The notes below the pieces were generated by a model that saw only the letters and a program-made list of their open reading frames with translations, was not told the origin of the DNA and did not search any database. Below, piece by piece: positions 25,939 through 35,192 of a DNA stretch of 64,000 nt. This DNA comes from Planctomycetota bacterium. Lineage in GTDB: Bacteria; Planctomycetota; UBA1135; UBA2386. The position numbers were made by a program, and so were the translations under genes. Within the stretch, counting starts at the first letter, position 1; the number at the start of each line of letters is the position of its first letter. The stretch spans positions 3,437,501 to 3,501,500 of the forward strand of contig JADJWQ010000006.1 of NCBI GenBank assembly GCA_016716265.1. The letters run 5' to 3'.

Positions 25939-27849
25939 ATGCCGGTCAGCTCGCGCTCCGTGATCGCCGTCGTCGGCGCGCTCCTGTCGAGCGCACTGCT
26001 CGCGGGAGGACTGCTCGCGGGCGGGCTCGCGGCGCAGCAGTCGCTCGCCCCGCGCGCCCGGGCGTTCGGCGTCGCGCTGCGCGCCGACGGCAGTCCGTGG
26101 TGCGGCGCGACGGTGCGGCTGACGCACCGGCCGTTCGCGTGGAGCCCGCAGGGCGGTGAGCTCGAGCGCATCGAGGTCCTCACCGACGACTCCGGCGCGT
26201 TCCGCGCCGACCTCCAGGTCGATCTGACCTACCGCGTGTTCGCGTTCGAGGTGCTCCCGGACGGTCGCCACCTGATCGCGGCGGGCGTGCTCCCGCTCCG
26301 CGCCCGCCAACGCGTCGAGGTCCGGGCTTCACCGCACGCGATCGATCCGCACACCCGGCTGACGGGCATTCCACCCGAAGTCGCGCGCCCGTTGCGCGCG
26401 CGCGTCGTGCACACCGACGAGTGCTGCGTCGTCGAGGAGGTGCCGATCGGTGACGGCGGCACGCTCGCGATCCCCCCTGCGACACGCGCGGCCGAGCTCC
26501 AGGTCGACGCCGCGGACGGCGAGCGGCTCGTCACCGCGACCGTCGAGGTCGCGCGGCTCGGTCCCGAGCTCGCGGTGCCCGATGCGGTGTTCGCGTCGCT
26601 CGACATCGAGCCGGCGGCGGCGCAGGCGACCGCGGAGCTGGTCGCGCCCGAGCACGGTGGCTGGCGACCCGTTGCACGATGCTCGACGACCGGGCCGACC
26701 GTCATCTCGACGCGCGGCTCACTGACCGTCGTGGACGGCTCCGTGCGTCGCCGGATCGATTGGACGACGTTCGGCGTCCGCGCGCCCGGCCATGACCTGG
26801 CCAGGACGCGACTGCGGGGTCGACCGCGCGTCCCGGCCAGGTCCGCGGCGGAGGCCCTGGCGCGCTCGCCGACGGACCGCATGTGCACGCTGAGCGAGGT
26901 CGGCGATCCGGACGTCGTGTTCCTGACCGTCGGCGACACCCCGCTCGCGGATGCGACGATCTGCGGGGAACGTGACCAGACCGGCGCTCTGCTGCAATCC
27001 AGCCTGCTGCATACGGACCAGCACGGCGCATTGGACGCCGCGGCATTCCGAGTGCGCAACCGGACCTGGAACCTCGCGGTGGACGCCGCGCTCCTCGCCG
27101 GCGTCCCACCGGCGTGGCGGGGAGCGCTCGGCGGCGTCGTCCAGGTCCGCGGCGTCCCGGACGCGGGGCAGGCGACCGACCTGCTGGAGCAGATCCGTCC
27201 GGTCCGGATCGGACTGCAGCCGGTCGAGAACACGCGGCTCGGCGATCCGCGCGTGTCCTGCGCCGCCCCGTGGCACTGGACGCTCCCCGTCCGCACCGCG
27301 ACGGACGCCGAGGTGGGGATCACGGTGGTGATGCCGCGCGGTGCGACGGAGATCCAGGTGCTCGATCCCGAGGCTGGCTGGGCCTCGGTACGGATCCGTC
27401 CGACGCACGGCCCGGACTGCGATCAGCCACTCGAGCTCCGCCTCGAGCTGCAGGCGTTCGCTGCGTTCACCGTGTGGGCGACCTTGCCGCAGGAGCTCCG
27501 CGAGCGGAACGACGTGACCGTCCGGTTCCACGCGGAGCCGATGCTCGCGGCCCCCGGCATGCGCGTCCGCCCGTTCCAGCTGCGGCAGGCAAGCGGAGCA
27601 CCGCAGCCTGGCGTCGAGCTGCTCGACGACGCCACCGACCTGCTCGACAGCGCGAGGGAGGCCGGATTGTGCGTCGCGACCGGTCCCGCCGGCCGCCATG
27701 TGCCGCTGCGCGTATTGCCGGTGCTCGGCGGCTGGCGCATCCGTGCGACCGCGCAGGACCAGCACGGCAACCCGCTCGGGACGAGCGCGAGCGAGATCGT
27801 CGACCTCGACGACGCGCGCCCCGTCGACCTCCGGATCACCACCCGCTGA
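25939..27849 (+). CDS. Secreted carboxypeptidase-regulatory/Ig-like domain protein
   Basis: The product has 636 residues with a signal peptide ('ALLSSALLAGGLLAGGLAAQ'). The mature N-terminus ('FGVALRADGSPWCGATVRLTH', then 'TDDSGAFRADLQ') resembles a carboxypeptidase-regulatory-like beta sandwich, the fold common in planctomycete surface proteins. Later segments repeat the same beta style ('VRPFQLRQASGAPQPG', 'ATAQDQHGNPLGTSASEI'). No enzyme motif is seen. It is divergent from GH127 over 63 bases, so the two may share a control region. A carbohydrate-related role is only suggested by that neighbour. Confidence 0.65.
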   Translation: MPVSSRSVIAVVGALLSSALLAGGLLAGGLAAQQSLAPRARAFGVALRADGSPWCGATVRLTHRPFAWSPQGGELERIEVLTDDSGAFRADLQVDLTYRVFAFEVLPDGRHLIAAGVLPLRARQRVEVRASPHAIDPHTRLTGIPPEVARPLRARVVHTDECCVVEEVPIGDGGTLAIPPATRAAELQVDAADGERLVTATVEVARLGPELAVPDAVFASLDIEPAAAQATAELVAPEHGGWRPVARCSTTGPTVISTRGSLTVVDGSVRRRIDWTTFGVRAPGHDLARTRLRGRPRVPARSAAEALARSPTDRMCTLSEVGDPDVVFLTVGDTPLADATICGERDQTGALLQSSLLHTDQHGALDAAAFRVRNRTWNLAVDAALLAGVPPAWRGALGGVVQVRGVPDAGQATDLLEQIRPVRIGLQPVENTRLGDPRVSCAAPWHWTLPVRTATDAEVGITVVMPRGATEIQVLDPEAGWASVRIRPTHGPDCDQPLELRLELQAFAAFTVWATLPQELRERNDVTVRFHAEPMLAAPGMRVRPFQLRQASGAPQPGVELLDDATDLLDSAREAGLCVATGPAGRHVPLRVLPVLGGWRIRATAQDQHGNPLGTSASEIVDLDDARPVDLRITTR

Positions 27850-27895
27850 CCGACCCCCGCCTGATGTAAAAATCGTGCCAGGTACCGATCGGAAG

Positions 27896-30493
27896 TCAGA
27901 GGTCGGAGAGGCGGGCGAGTTCGAGGTTGAGGAGGCGGACGGTGGCAGTGGCGGGGGTCAGGAGGCCGAGCTGGAGCGGGAGGTCGAGGGCGGGGAGGCC
28001 GGTGGCGACGGCGACCGACAGCGTCGCGGTGCCGGTCTGCGGGATCGGCAGCGTGGCGATCGAGGCGGGCGCGGCGAGGCGCAGCACGCCGAGCCCCGGC
28101 AACGGTGCGCGCGCGACGAACGGGCTGAACAGCAGGATGCCGAGCTCGCCGGGGGTGCCGGTCGCCTCGAGCACCAGCGCGCCGCCGGGCTGCGCGTAGC
28201 CGCTCTGGTAGAGACCGGCGGTGCGGCCCCACGCGATCGCCGGCAGCCGCCGCACGCGTGCGAACACCAGGTCGGAATCACCGTCGGCGTCGAGGTCCTC
28301 GGCGAGCACGGCCTGCACGGCGGGGTCGCCGCGCAGGGGGATCCGGACCGGCGTGCCGAAGCCCGTCTGCCGCAACGGCACGAGCTGCGGCTGCTCCGCG
28401 GCGAACGCGACGACGAGGCCCTGCGTCGCACCGAGGCCGGTGAGCGCGATCGCCGTCGCGCCGGGGAAGCCCCCCGACGATTGCAGCCACGCTGCGGTGT
28501 CGTCGACGAGCCCCGCCGCACCCAGCGAGCGCAGCACGGTCAGACCGGTCGCGCGGTTGGGAGTCACCGCGACGATGTCGGCCCGGCCGTCCCGGTCGAG
28601 GTCGACGAGCACGGCATCGGTCGCGGCGGCGACGGTCGAGGCGGTGCCGGCGACGTTGCGCCATTGCGGCACCCCGGCCAGCCAGCTCGTCAGGTGCAGG
28701 TCGATCGCGCCGTCGGCGTGGAGCGACACGACGTCTTGCCGGCCATCCCCGTCGACGTCACCGCCACCCCGCAATGCGACGACGGCACTGCCGTTGTTGC
28801 CGACGAACGCACCGACGTTCGTCTCGCGCAGCACGCCCGCAACCGACTGCAGGAACGTGAGCCGGCCGCTGGCGAAGCCGAGCACGACACCGCTCGCGGC
28901 GCGCGGTGCCGGCGTGGGATCGAGGCGCCGTGCGTCCGTCGACACCAGCATCGCGGTCGGCACGCCGCTCGGCGGCTGCGGCAGCACCCGGGCAGTCACG
29001 TCGGTGTAGCCAGGTCCCACCGGGGCCGCCTCGAGGACGACGAGCGGGCTGCCCTGGCCCGCCGCGACGACCGCGAGCACGAACAGGTCGCGCTCGGCCC
29101 GCCCGTCGGCGGTGCGACCGCGCGCGAGGTCGAGGTAGGCGCCGCGCGGCGGCAGCACCGGCAGCGTCCCCTGGTCGCGGAGGAACGCACCCTGCTCGGA
29201 GCGCAGCCACCGCAGCGCGCCGGCCCGGCTCTGGACCAGCAGATCGGGCTCGGCGTCGCCGTCGACGTCGACGATGGCGGCGGCGGCGCGCTGCGCGAGC
29301 GCCCCGCACGGCGCGCTGCGCTGCTCGGTCTCCTCGAACCGCACGCCGGTCGCTCCGCGCCCCGAGACGACGATCCGGTCCTCCGCGCCCGCGCCCGGAC
29401 ACCACAGATCGACATCACCGTCCCGCTCGAGGTCGGCCGGCGCGAGGCACCAGCGATCGTCGGGCTCGAGCAGGTCGACGGTCGGCCCGAACGAGCCGCG
29501 GCCGAGGTTCTGCCACCAGTGCACCGAGCCGTCCGAGTGCATCGCGACGAAGTCGACGAGACCGTCGCCGTCCAGATCGGCGAGCGCTCCGCCGCGCGTG
29601 GCCTGACCCGAGGCGCCGATCGACATGGCATTGCCGAACGTCCCCCCCAGATTGCGCAGCAATCGTGGTCCACCGGCGCCACCGTCGAGCGCCAGGTCGG
29701 GCAGTCGATCGCCATCGACATCCGCCGCGCTCAGCCAGCCGGTCGGGCCGGTCGGCGTCGGCAATGCGACCGCACCATTGCGGAACCAGGCATTGCCATC
29801 GTTGAGCAACAGCAGGCCGGACACGTTCGCCTCGGCACCGAACACCAGATCGCGGTCGCCGTCCCGGTCGACGTCGACGGCGCACACCGTCCGGCGCGGC
29901 ACCAGCGCAGCGGCCGGCCAGCTCGACGACAGGTCGAAGAAGGTCCCGGTCGCCGGATCCTGTAGCCACAGGCGCGGCGGTGCGGTCGCGGCGGTCGCGA
30001 CGAGATCGGGGCCGGGAACGGCGTCCAGCTCGGCGAACGCGATGTGCGCCGTGGTGCCGATCGTGCTGGCCGGGAACGGCGACGGCACGACCGGCTGCAG
30101 CACACCGGACGGTGCGTTGCGCAGCAGCACGACGGCGCCGGTGAGCAGCGCTACCGCGACGTCGGGGTCGCCGTCGCCGTCGACGTCCGCGACCGCGAGG
30201 TCGGTGATCTCGCTGCGGAGGTCGAGCGCGGCGAGCGCCGAGGGCTCCGCGAAGCTGCCGTCGGGCGCTTGCCGCAGCGTGCGCAGCACGGTGCCCTCGG
30301 CCCGCAGCAGGTCGGCGCGGCCGTCGCCGTCGAGATCGGCGACCGCGCTCGCCGCGAAGCAGGGGCCGAGGCCGGCGGGGAGCCGTGGGCGCGGATCGCC
30401 GAACGGTGCCTGGGCGACCACGCCCGCGCCGGCAAGCAGGACGGCGAGCGCGCGACCGATTCGGGTGCGGAGCGGCGGCCGGGAGGAGGACAT
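27896..30493 (-). CDS. Secreted FG-GAP/VCBS repeat protein
   Basis: The product has 865 residues. The N-terminus has a signal peptide ('RALAVLLAGAGVVAQA'). The body is a long series of FG-GAP/VCBS units with the calcium-binding core DxDGDG ('DLDGDGRADLL', 'DVDGDGDPDVAV', 'DLDGDGLVDFVA', 'DVDGDGRQDVVS', 'DLDADGDSDLVF'), which fold as a beta propeller. The C-terminal region ('PLQLGLLTPATATVRLLNLE') matches the beta domain shared by several secreted proteins in this window. Such proteins are extracellular binding or adhesion proteins; the ligand is unknown. It converges on the Ig-like gene over 46 bases. Confidence 0.85.
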   Translation of the reverse strand: MSSSRPPLRTRIGRALAVLLAGAGVVAQAPFGDPRPRLPAGLGPCFAASAVADLDGDGRADLLRAEGTVLRTLRQAPDGSFAEPSALAALDLRSEITDLAVADVDGDGDPDVAVALLTGAVVLLRNAPSGVLQPVVPSPFPASTIGTTAHIAFAELDAVPGPDLVATAATAPPRLWLQDPATGTFFDLSSSWPAAALVPRRTVCAVDVDRDGDRDLVFGAEANVSGLLLLNDGNAWFRNGAVALPTPTGPTGWLSAADVDGDRLPDLALDGGAGGPRLLRNLGGTFGNAMSIGASGQATRGGALADLDGDGLVDFVAMHSDGSVHWWQNLGRGSFGPTVDLLEPDDRWCLAPADLERDGDVDLWCPGAGAEDRIVVSGRGATGVRFEETEQRSAPCGALAQRAAAAIVDVDGDAEPDLLVQSRAGALRWLRSEQGAFLRDQGTLPVLPPRGAYLDLARGRTADGRAERDLFVLAVVAAGQGSPLVVLEAAPVGPGYTDVTARVLPQPPSGVPTAMLVSTDARRLDPTPAPRAASGVVLGFASGRLTFLQSVAGVLRETNVGAFVGNNGSAVVALRGGGDVDGDGRQDVVSLHADGAIDLHLTSWLAGVPQWRNVAGTASTVAAATDAVLVDLDRDGRADIVAVTPNRATGLTVLRSLGAAGLVDDTAAWLQSSGGFPGATAIALTGLGATQGLVVAFAAEQPQLVPLRQTGFGTPVRIPLRGDPAVQAVLAEDLDADGDSDLVFARVRRLPAIAWGRTAGLYQSGYAQPGGALVLEATGTPGELGILLFSPFVARAPLPGLGVLRLAAPASIATLPIPQTGTATLSVAVATGLPALDLPLQLGLLTPATATVRLLNLELARLSDL

Positions 30494-30504
30494 CGAAGCA
30501 GGGA

Positions 30505-30531
30505 GGGCGGAGGAGTGTACGGCCTCCGCCC
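30505..30531 (-). promoter_or_regulatory. Perfect 9-bp hairpin just before the FG-GAP start
   Basis: GGGCGGAGG (30505-30513) and CCTCCGCCC (30523-30531) pair completely around AGTGTACGG. On the minus-strand message the hairpin ends about 11 bases before the FG-GAP ATG, and its 5' arm contains the only GGAGG-like sequence nearby. It also follows the stop of the histidine kinase upstream. It may therefore be a kinase terminator, a translational control hairpin, or both. Confidence 0.45.
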
Positions 30532-30621
30532 GCGACCTGGGGGCCCCCGTGATTGTCTTGGGCGGTCCCCGCCGCCGGCCCCGGCGTCGGAACCCGCACC
30601 GCGACCGCGCGCGCTGGCCGC

Positions 30622-32598
30622 TCAGCGGGGCGGCGCGGCCGGCGGAACCGGCGGTCGCGCCGGGCACTCCGCGCACCGCGCGAGGGTCGCCAGCAGCTCG
30701 TCGCGCGAGAACGGCTTGTGCAGGAAGCACGTGAAGTTCGAGCAGCTCGCCGACTCGGGCTCGGTCTCGCCGGCGTAGCCCGAGACCAGCACGATCGGCA
30801 CGGTGCCGAGCCGGGCGCGCACCTGCCGCGCGAGTTCGGTGCCGCGCATCTCGGGCAGCACCACGTCGGTCACGAGCGCGTCGATCGCGCCGATCGCGCC
30901 GGCGTCGAGCCGGGCGAGGATCTCGGACGGACGCGCGGCGACGACGACCTCGTGCCCGGCCGAGCGCAGCGTCGTCTCCACGACCGAGCGGACCAGCGGC
31001 TCGTCCTCGCAGACCAACACCCGCAGCGGGCGGCACGGTGCGCTGGGAGCCACCTCGCGCGCCGGGGCGACGCGCTCGGCGGCGCTCGGCTCGGCGGGGA
31101 ACCAGACGTCGAACGTCGTGCCGTCGCCGGGCCGGCTGCGCACGCGGATCGACCCGTCGAGCGCCGCCACGACGTCGCGCACCGTCGCGAGGCCGATGCC
31201 GACCCCGACGCCGTCGGCCTTGGTCGTGAAGAACGGCTCGAAGATCCGCGCCTGGATCTCGGGCGCGATGCCGATGCCGGTATCCGTCACCGACAGCCGC
31301 ACGCCGGGCCGTCCGTCCTCGCCGGGTTCGGCCGCGACCTCGATCGTCATGCGACCTCCGGCGGGCATCGCGTCGGACGCGTTGACGGCGAGGTTCAACA
31401 GGATCTGCTCGAGCTGTGCACGGTCGAGCTCGATGCGCGGGAGCTGCGCCGCCAGCCGGTGCTCGATCTCGACGTCCTCGCGCACGAGCCGACGCAGGAT
31501 GTTCCCGAAGCGGCGCAGCCAGTCGCACAGATCGAGCGACTCGCGGACCACCTGGCGGCGCCGGCCGAACGCCAGCAGCCGCTGCGTCAGCACCCGCGCG
31601 CGCTCGACCGCCTCGACCAGATCGGCGACCGACTCGCCGAGCGCGGCGCGCGCGGTCTCGGGCACGGCGCCCAGCTCGCAGCGGATCAGCTCGGCCTGGC
31701 CGAGCACGACCGTCAGCAGGTTGTTGAAGTCGTGCGCGATCGTGCCGACCACGCGGCCGACCGCCTCGAGCTTGTGTGCGTGCCGCAGGTCCTCCTCCAG
31801 GCGGCGCCGCTCGGTCACGTCGATGCACGAGCCGACGAAGCCGACGAAGCGCGACTGCGCGTCGAACCGCGGCACGCCGTGATCGATGATCCAACGCCAC
31901 TCGCCGTCGTGGCGGAGCAGCCGGTACTCCAGCTCGAAGGGCTGCCGGTCGGTGAGCGCCCGCCGATACGCGCTCAGCACACGCCCGCGGTCGTCGGCGT
32001 GGACGCCCTCGGCCCAGCCGTCGCCACGTTCCTGCTCCATGTTGCGCCCCCGGAAGGTGAGCCACTGGGCATTGAACCAATGACACACGCCATCCGCGTC
32101 CGCGAGCCAGATCATCACCGGCGCGACGTCCGCCATGTGGCGGAAGGCCGGGCCCGGCTCTCCGGGCAGCAGTGCATCGACCGGCGACGACGACAGCGGC
32201 GTCATCGTCAGCACGACCAGCGCCTCGTCGACGCGACGGCAGTGTGCGAGCCAACGGCGCGAGGGGGAGCCGGCGACGACGTCCGCCCGCAGCGACTCCG
32301 GCGCCGCTCCCTCCCACGCGCGGTGCGCGACGCTCGCCAGTACGTCCGCCGACCGCTCGGCCGCGAGGCGGCCGAGCTCGCGGCCGACCGCATCACGACC
32401 GCCGAGGTCGGCGTGCGCCACCGCATTGGCCCAGGCGACGCGCAACGACCGATCGACGATCAGCACGGGGTGTGGCAATGCGTCCAGCGCAGCCCGCAAT
32501 GCGCGGTCGGGCAGCGCCGGGCGGATCTCGGGCGACGGTGTCACGTCGGAGCCGAACGTTCGCGTCGGGATGTGGCCGTCGGGTGTACCGGAGTGCAT
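30622..32598 (-). CDS. PAS-domain hybrid histidine kinase with C-terminal receiver
   Basis: The protein has 658 residues and no signal or membrane segment, so it is cytoplasmic. A first PAS-like domain ('LPHPVLIVDRSLRVAWANA') is followed by a clearer PAS/PAC pair (about 150-265, 'PVMIWLADADGVCHWFNAQW', 'GFVGSCIDVTERRRLEEDL'). The HisKA region has His289 in 'IAHDFNNLL', of the NtrB-like type. The HATPase domain shows 'NLAVNASDAMP', 'VTDTGIGIAPE' and 'GVGIGLATVR'. The receiver at about 530-645 has an Asp in 'LVTDVVLPEM' and Lys in 'LHKPFS'. Phosphate may be passed on to a separate regulator; none is adjacent. The stimulus is unknown. Confidence 0.9.
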   Translation of the reverse strand: MHSGTPDGHIPTRTFGSDVTPSPEIRPALPDRALRAALDALPHPVLIVDRSLRVAWANAVAHADLGGRDAVGRELGRLAAERSADVLASVAHRAWEGAAPESLRADVVAGSPSRRWLAHCRRVDEALVVLTMTPLSSSPVDALLPGEPGPAFRHMADVAPVMIWLADADGVCHWFNAQWLTFRGRNMEQERGDGWAEGVHADDRGRVLSAYRRALTDRQPFELEYRLLRHDGEWRWIIDHGVPRFDAQSRFVGFVGSCIDVTERRRLEEDLRHAHKLEAVGRVVGTIAHDFNNLLTVVLGQAELIRCELGAVPETARAALGESVADLVEAVERARVLTQRLLAFGRRRQVVRESLDLCDWLRRFGNILRRLVREDVEIEHRLAAQLPRIELDRAQLEQILLNLAVNASDAMPAGGRMTIEVAAEPGEDGRPGVRLSVTDTGIGIAPEIQARIFEPFFTTKADGVGVGIGLATVRDVVAALDGSIRVRSRPGDGTTFDVWFPAEPSAAERVAPAREVAPSAPCRPLRVLVCEDEPLVRSVVETTLRSAGHEVVVAARPSEILARLDAGAIGAIDALVTDVVLPEMRGTELARQVRARLGTVPIVLVSGYAGETEPESASCSNFTCFLHKPFSRDELLATLARCAECPARPPVPPAAPPR

Positions 32599-32640
32599 CG
32601 TCGGAGGCCGCGAGGCAGATCGAGCACGCGGTGCGCGGCC

Positions 32641-34008
32641 TCAGTGCGCGCTCACCGCGGCCAGGATTCTGCCGAACACATCGGCCGCGTCGACCCGGTC
32701 CCGCACATCGTCGCGCTGTGAATCGATGAACAGCGGGCCGGCCTCCGGCGCACCGCCGGTCCGCCCGTGCGATCCGCGGACGATGCTCGGGTCGGTCCCG
32801 ATGACGTCCATCAGGTAGCGGAAGCCAAGCAGCTTCTTCGCCAGGGTGCGCGCGACGCGCAGCTTCGGGAACCGCAAGCTCGGGTCGACGAACAGCTCGG
32901 TCGGGTCGTAGCCGGGCTTCCGATGGATGTCGACGGTCGGCGCGAAGTCGGGACGGCGCCGCTCGTCGAGCCAGTAGTGGTAGGCGAACCACGCGCCGGG
33001 TGCCGCGATCGCGACCAGCTCGCCCGCTCGCTCGTGATCGATGCCGAGCTCCCGCTGCTGCTCCCGGTCGAGCACGCGCTCGACGCCGGCGAGCCCCGCG
33101 ATCGCCTCCCGCACCGCAGCCACGTCGCGCGGCTCGCGGACGTAGACGTGCGCGCACTGGTGGTCGGCGACCGCGAAGGCGCGACTCGCGCCGGCGTCGA
33201 GGAGCTGGCCGTGGCTGGTCTCCTGCACCCGCAGCAGACCGCGCTCGTGCAACGTGCGATTGACGAACACCGGCCGGTCGACCGCCTCGATGCCGTACTC
33301 CGACAGCACGAACACGCGCGCACCGCGCTCGCGCGCCGCGTCGATCAGCCGGCCGGCCTCGGCGTCGACCGCGGCGACCTGCGCCACCGAGCGTGGGTCA
33401 TCGGGCCCGAAGCGCTGGTGGTCGTAGTCGAGGTGCGGCAGGTAGGCGAGCACCAGGGTCGGATCGTGGCGGCGGATCACCTCGAGCGTCGCGTCGGCGA
33501 TCCAGCGCGTCGAGCGGATGTCGGCCAGCGGCCCCCAGAAGTGGAACAGGGGGAATGGTCCGAGCCGCTGCTGCAGCGAGGTCGCGAGTTCCGCGGGATC
33601 GCTGTAGAGGCCCGGCTTCTTCAGGCCGTCCGCGTGATACTCGGGTCGCGGGGTCACGGCGTAGGCGACCGGCGCGTACATGTTGAACCACCAGAACATC
33701 TTCGCGCACGTGAAGCCCGGGTCGCGCTCGGCCGCGACCGCGTAGAACTTCGGCCCCTGCACGAGCTGGTTGGCCTGCCGCCACAGCCAGACCTGGGCGA
33801 GTTCGCGGAAGTACCAGCCGTTGGCGACGACGCCGTGTTCGCGAGGCAGGCGGCCGGTCAGCCAGGTCGCCTGGACGGTGCAGGTCACGGCGGGGAACAC
33901 CGGCGTCTGCGGCGCGACGAAGCCCTGCTCGGCGACCGCCCGGATGTGCGGGGCGTGCGGGAGGTCCTTCGGGCGGAGGCCGACGACGTCGAGGACGAGC
34001 AGCTTCAT
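32641..34008 (-). CDS. Alkaline phosphatase-superfamily / nucleotide pyrophosphatase-like enzyme
   Basis: The product has 455 residues and no signal peptide. The N-terminus 'KLLVLDVVGLRP' gives the first metal-binding Asp, and 'PVFPAVTCTVQATWLTG' supplies the Thr/Ser nucleophile loop of the type I phosphodiesterase/nucleotide pyrophosphatase family. 'LPHLDYDHQRFGPD' and 'LSEYGIE' hold further metal ligands, and 'VADHQCAHVYV' the late His. The expected reaction is hydrolysis of a phosphodiester or pyrophosphate bond. It sits at the edge of the polysaccharide cluster, divergent from a GT2 gene over 94 bases, so a nucleotide-sugar or phospho-glycan substrate is possible but unproven. Confidence 0.8.
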   Translation of the reverse strand: MKLLVLDVVGLRPKDLPHAPHIRAVAEQGFVAPQTPVFPAVTCTVQATWLTGRLPREHGVVANGWYFRELAQVWLWRQANQLVQGPKFYAVAAERDPGFTCAKMFWWFNMYAPVAYAVTPRPEYHADGLKKPGLYSDPAELATSLQQRLGPFPLFHFWGPLADIRSTRWIADATLEVIRRHDPTLVLAYLPHLDYDHQRFGPDDPRSVAQVAAVDAEAGRLIDAARERGARVFVLSEYGIEAVDRPVFVNRTLHERGLLRVQETSHGQLLDAGASRAFAVADHQCAHVYVREPRDVAAVREAIAGLAGVERVLDREQQRELGIDHERAGELVAIAAPGAWFAYHYWLDERRRPDFAPTVDIHRKPGYDPTELFVDPSLRFPKLRVARTLAKKLLGFRYLMDVIGTDPSIVRGSHGRTGGAPEAGPLFIDSQRDDVRDRVDAADVFGRILAAVSAH

Positions 34009-34102
34009 CGATGCCGGGCAGGATCGGCCGTCGCGGCCGGATCGTCCAGCGCATTCGCATCCGCCTGCCGGCCTGCCTACCCTGCGCAGATCCGCCCGCC
34101 GC

Positions 34103-35185
34103 ATGACGAACCGCGCCGCACCGGAGCCGCCGCTTCACGATTCGCCACTTCACGATCCGCCGCTGGTCGCGGCGGTCGTCGTCAACTGGAACGGTCTGGC
34201 CGACACCCGCTCCAGCGTGCGCAGCCTGCTGGCGCAGCTCCACCCGCGCACCGAGATCCACGTCGTCGACAATGGCTCGGCGAACGGCGAGGCGGATGCA
34301 CTGGACGCGGAGTTCGGGGAGCGGATCCGGCTGTGGCGCAGCGCGACCAACCTCGGCTTCGCCGCGGGGAACAACCTCGCGCTGCGCGCGATCCTGGCCG
34401 ACGGTCTCGCTCGCTACGTCGCGCTCCTCAACAACGACGCGATCGCGGAGCCCGACTGGCTCAGGCGCCTCGTCGCGGCCGCCGAGGCCGAGCCGACTCT
34501 CGGCGCCTGTGCGAGCCACATGGTGTTCCGCAGCGATCCGCGGATCACCGAGAACACCGGCACCGTCGTGCTGCGCACCGGCGAGGCGATCCCCCGCGAC
34601 CGCGGCCGGCCGGCCGCGGCCTCGACGGCCCCGGCCACGGTGCTCGGCGTTTGCGGCGGCGCCGCGCTCTACCGCGTCGAGGCATTGCGGGACGCCGGCC
34701 TGTTCCGCGACGAGTTCTTCCTGAACTTCGAGGATGTCGACCTGTCGCTGCGGCTCGCGGCGCTCGGCTGGCAGCAGCGCTTCGTGCCCGGCGCGGTCGT
34801 GCGCCACGGCTTGAGCCAGAGCATCGGGCGCGTGCGTGACGACGCGTTCCGCGTGCGCTCGATCCGCAACCTGACGTTCGCGTACCTCGCGAACATGCCC
34901 TGGCAGGTCGTCCTGCTCGGCCTGCCATGGTTGTTCGTCAGCCACGTCGTCGCCCCGCTCGCAGCATTGCTGGTCGGGCAATGGAGCTTCGCGCGCGTGC
35001 TGGTGCGCGGCAGGTGTCGCGCATTTCGCGACCTGGGTGCGATCCTCGCCGTGCGACGCTCGCTGCGGCCGCGGCGGCGCGGGAGCTGGACGCACATCTG
35101 GTGGCGGCAGGGCTCGTTCGTCGGCATGTACGCGCGCTTCCTGCGCGACGTCGTCGTGCTGCGCCGCCGCCGCGCGATGGAGTGA
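34103..35185 (+). CDS. Family 2 glycosyltransferase (rhamnosyltransferase-like)
   Basis: The product has 360 residues. The GT-A fold shows 'VAAVVVNWNGLADTRSSVRS' at the start, 'VVDNGSANGE', 'NLGFAAGNN', and the DxD-like 'LLNNDAIAEPDW'. 'GGAALYRVEALRDAGLFRDE' and 'FLNFEDVDLSLRLAALGW' carry the ED catalytic-base motif. The C-terminal part is hydrophobic and basic and probably associates with the membrane. It resembles WbbL/rhamnosyltransferase-type enzymes that add sugars to lipid-linked surface glycans in the cytoplasm. The donor and acceptor cannot be read from sequence. Confidence 0.88.
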   Translation: MTNRAAPEPPLHDSPLHDPPLVAAVVVNWNGLADTRSSVRSLLAQLHPRTEIHVVDNGSANGEADALDAEFGERIRLWRSATNLGFAAGNNLALRAILADGLARYVALLNNDAIAEPDWLRRLVAAAEAEPTLGACASHMVFRSDPRITENTGTVVLRTGEAIPRDRGRPAAASTAPATVLGVCGGAALYRVEALRDAGLFRDEFFLNFEDVDLSLRLAALGWQQRFVPGAVVRHGLSQSIGRVRDDAFRVRSIRNLTFAYLANMPWQVVLLGLPWLFVSHVVAPLAALLVGQWSFARVLVRGRCRAFRDLGAILAVRRSLRPRRRGSWTHIWWRQGSFVGMYARFLRDVVVLRRRRAME

Positions 35186-35192
35186 GCTCGCG

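Noticed and set aside
27698..29965. A long plus-strand frame opposite the FG-GAP gene
   Set aside because: It is the complement of the repeated GATGGCGAT-type FG-GAP codons, and its translation is Arg/Gly-rich without any domain.
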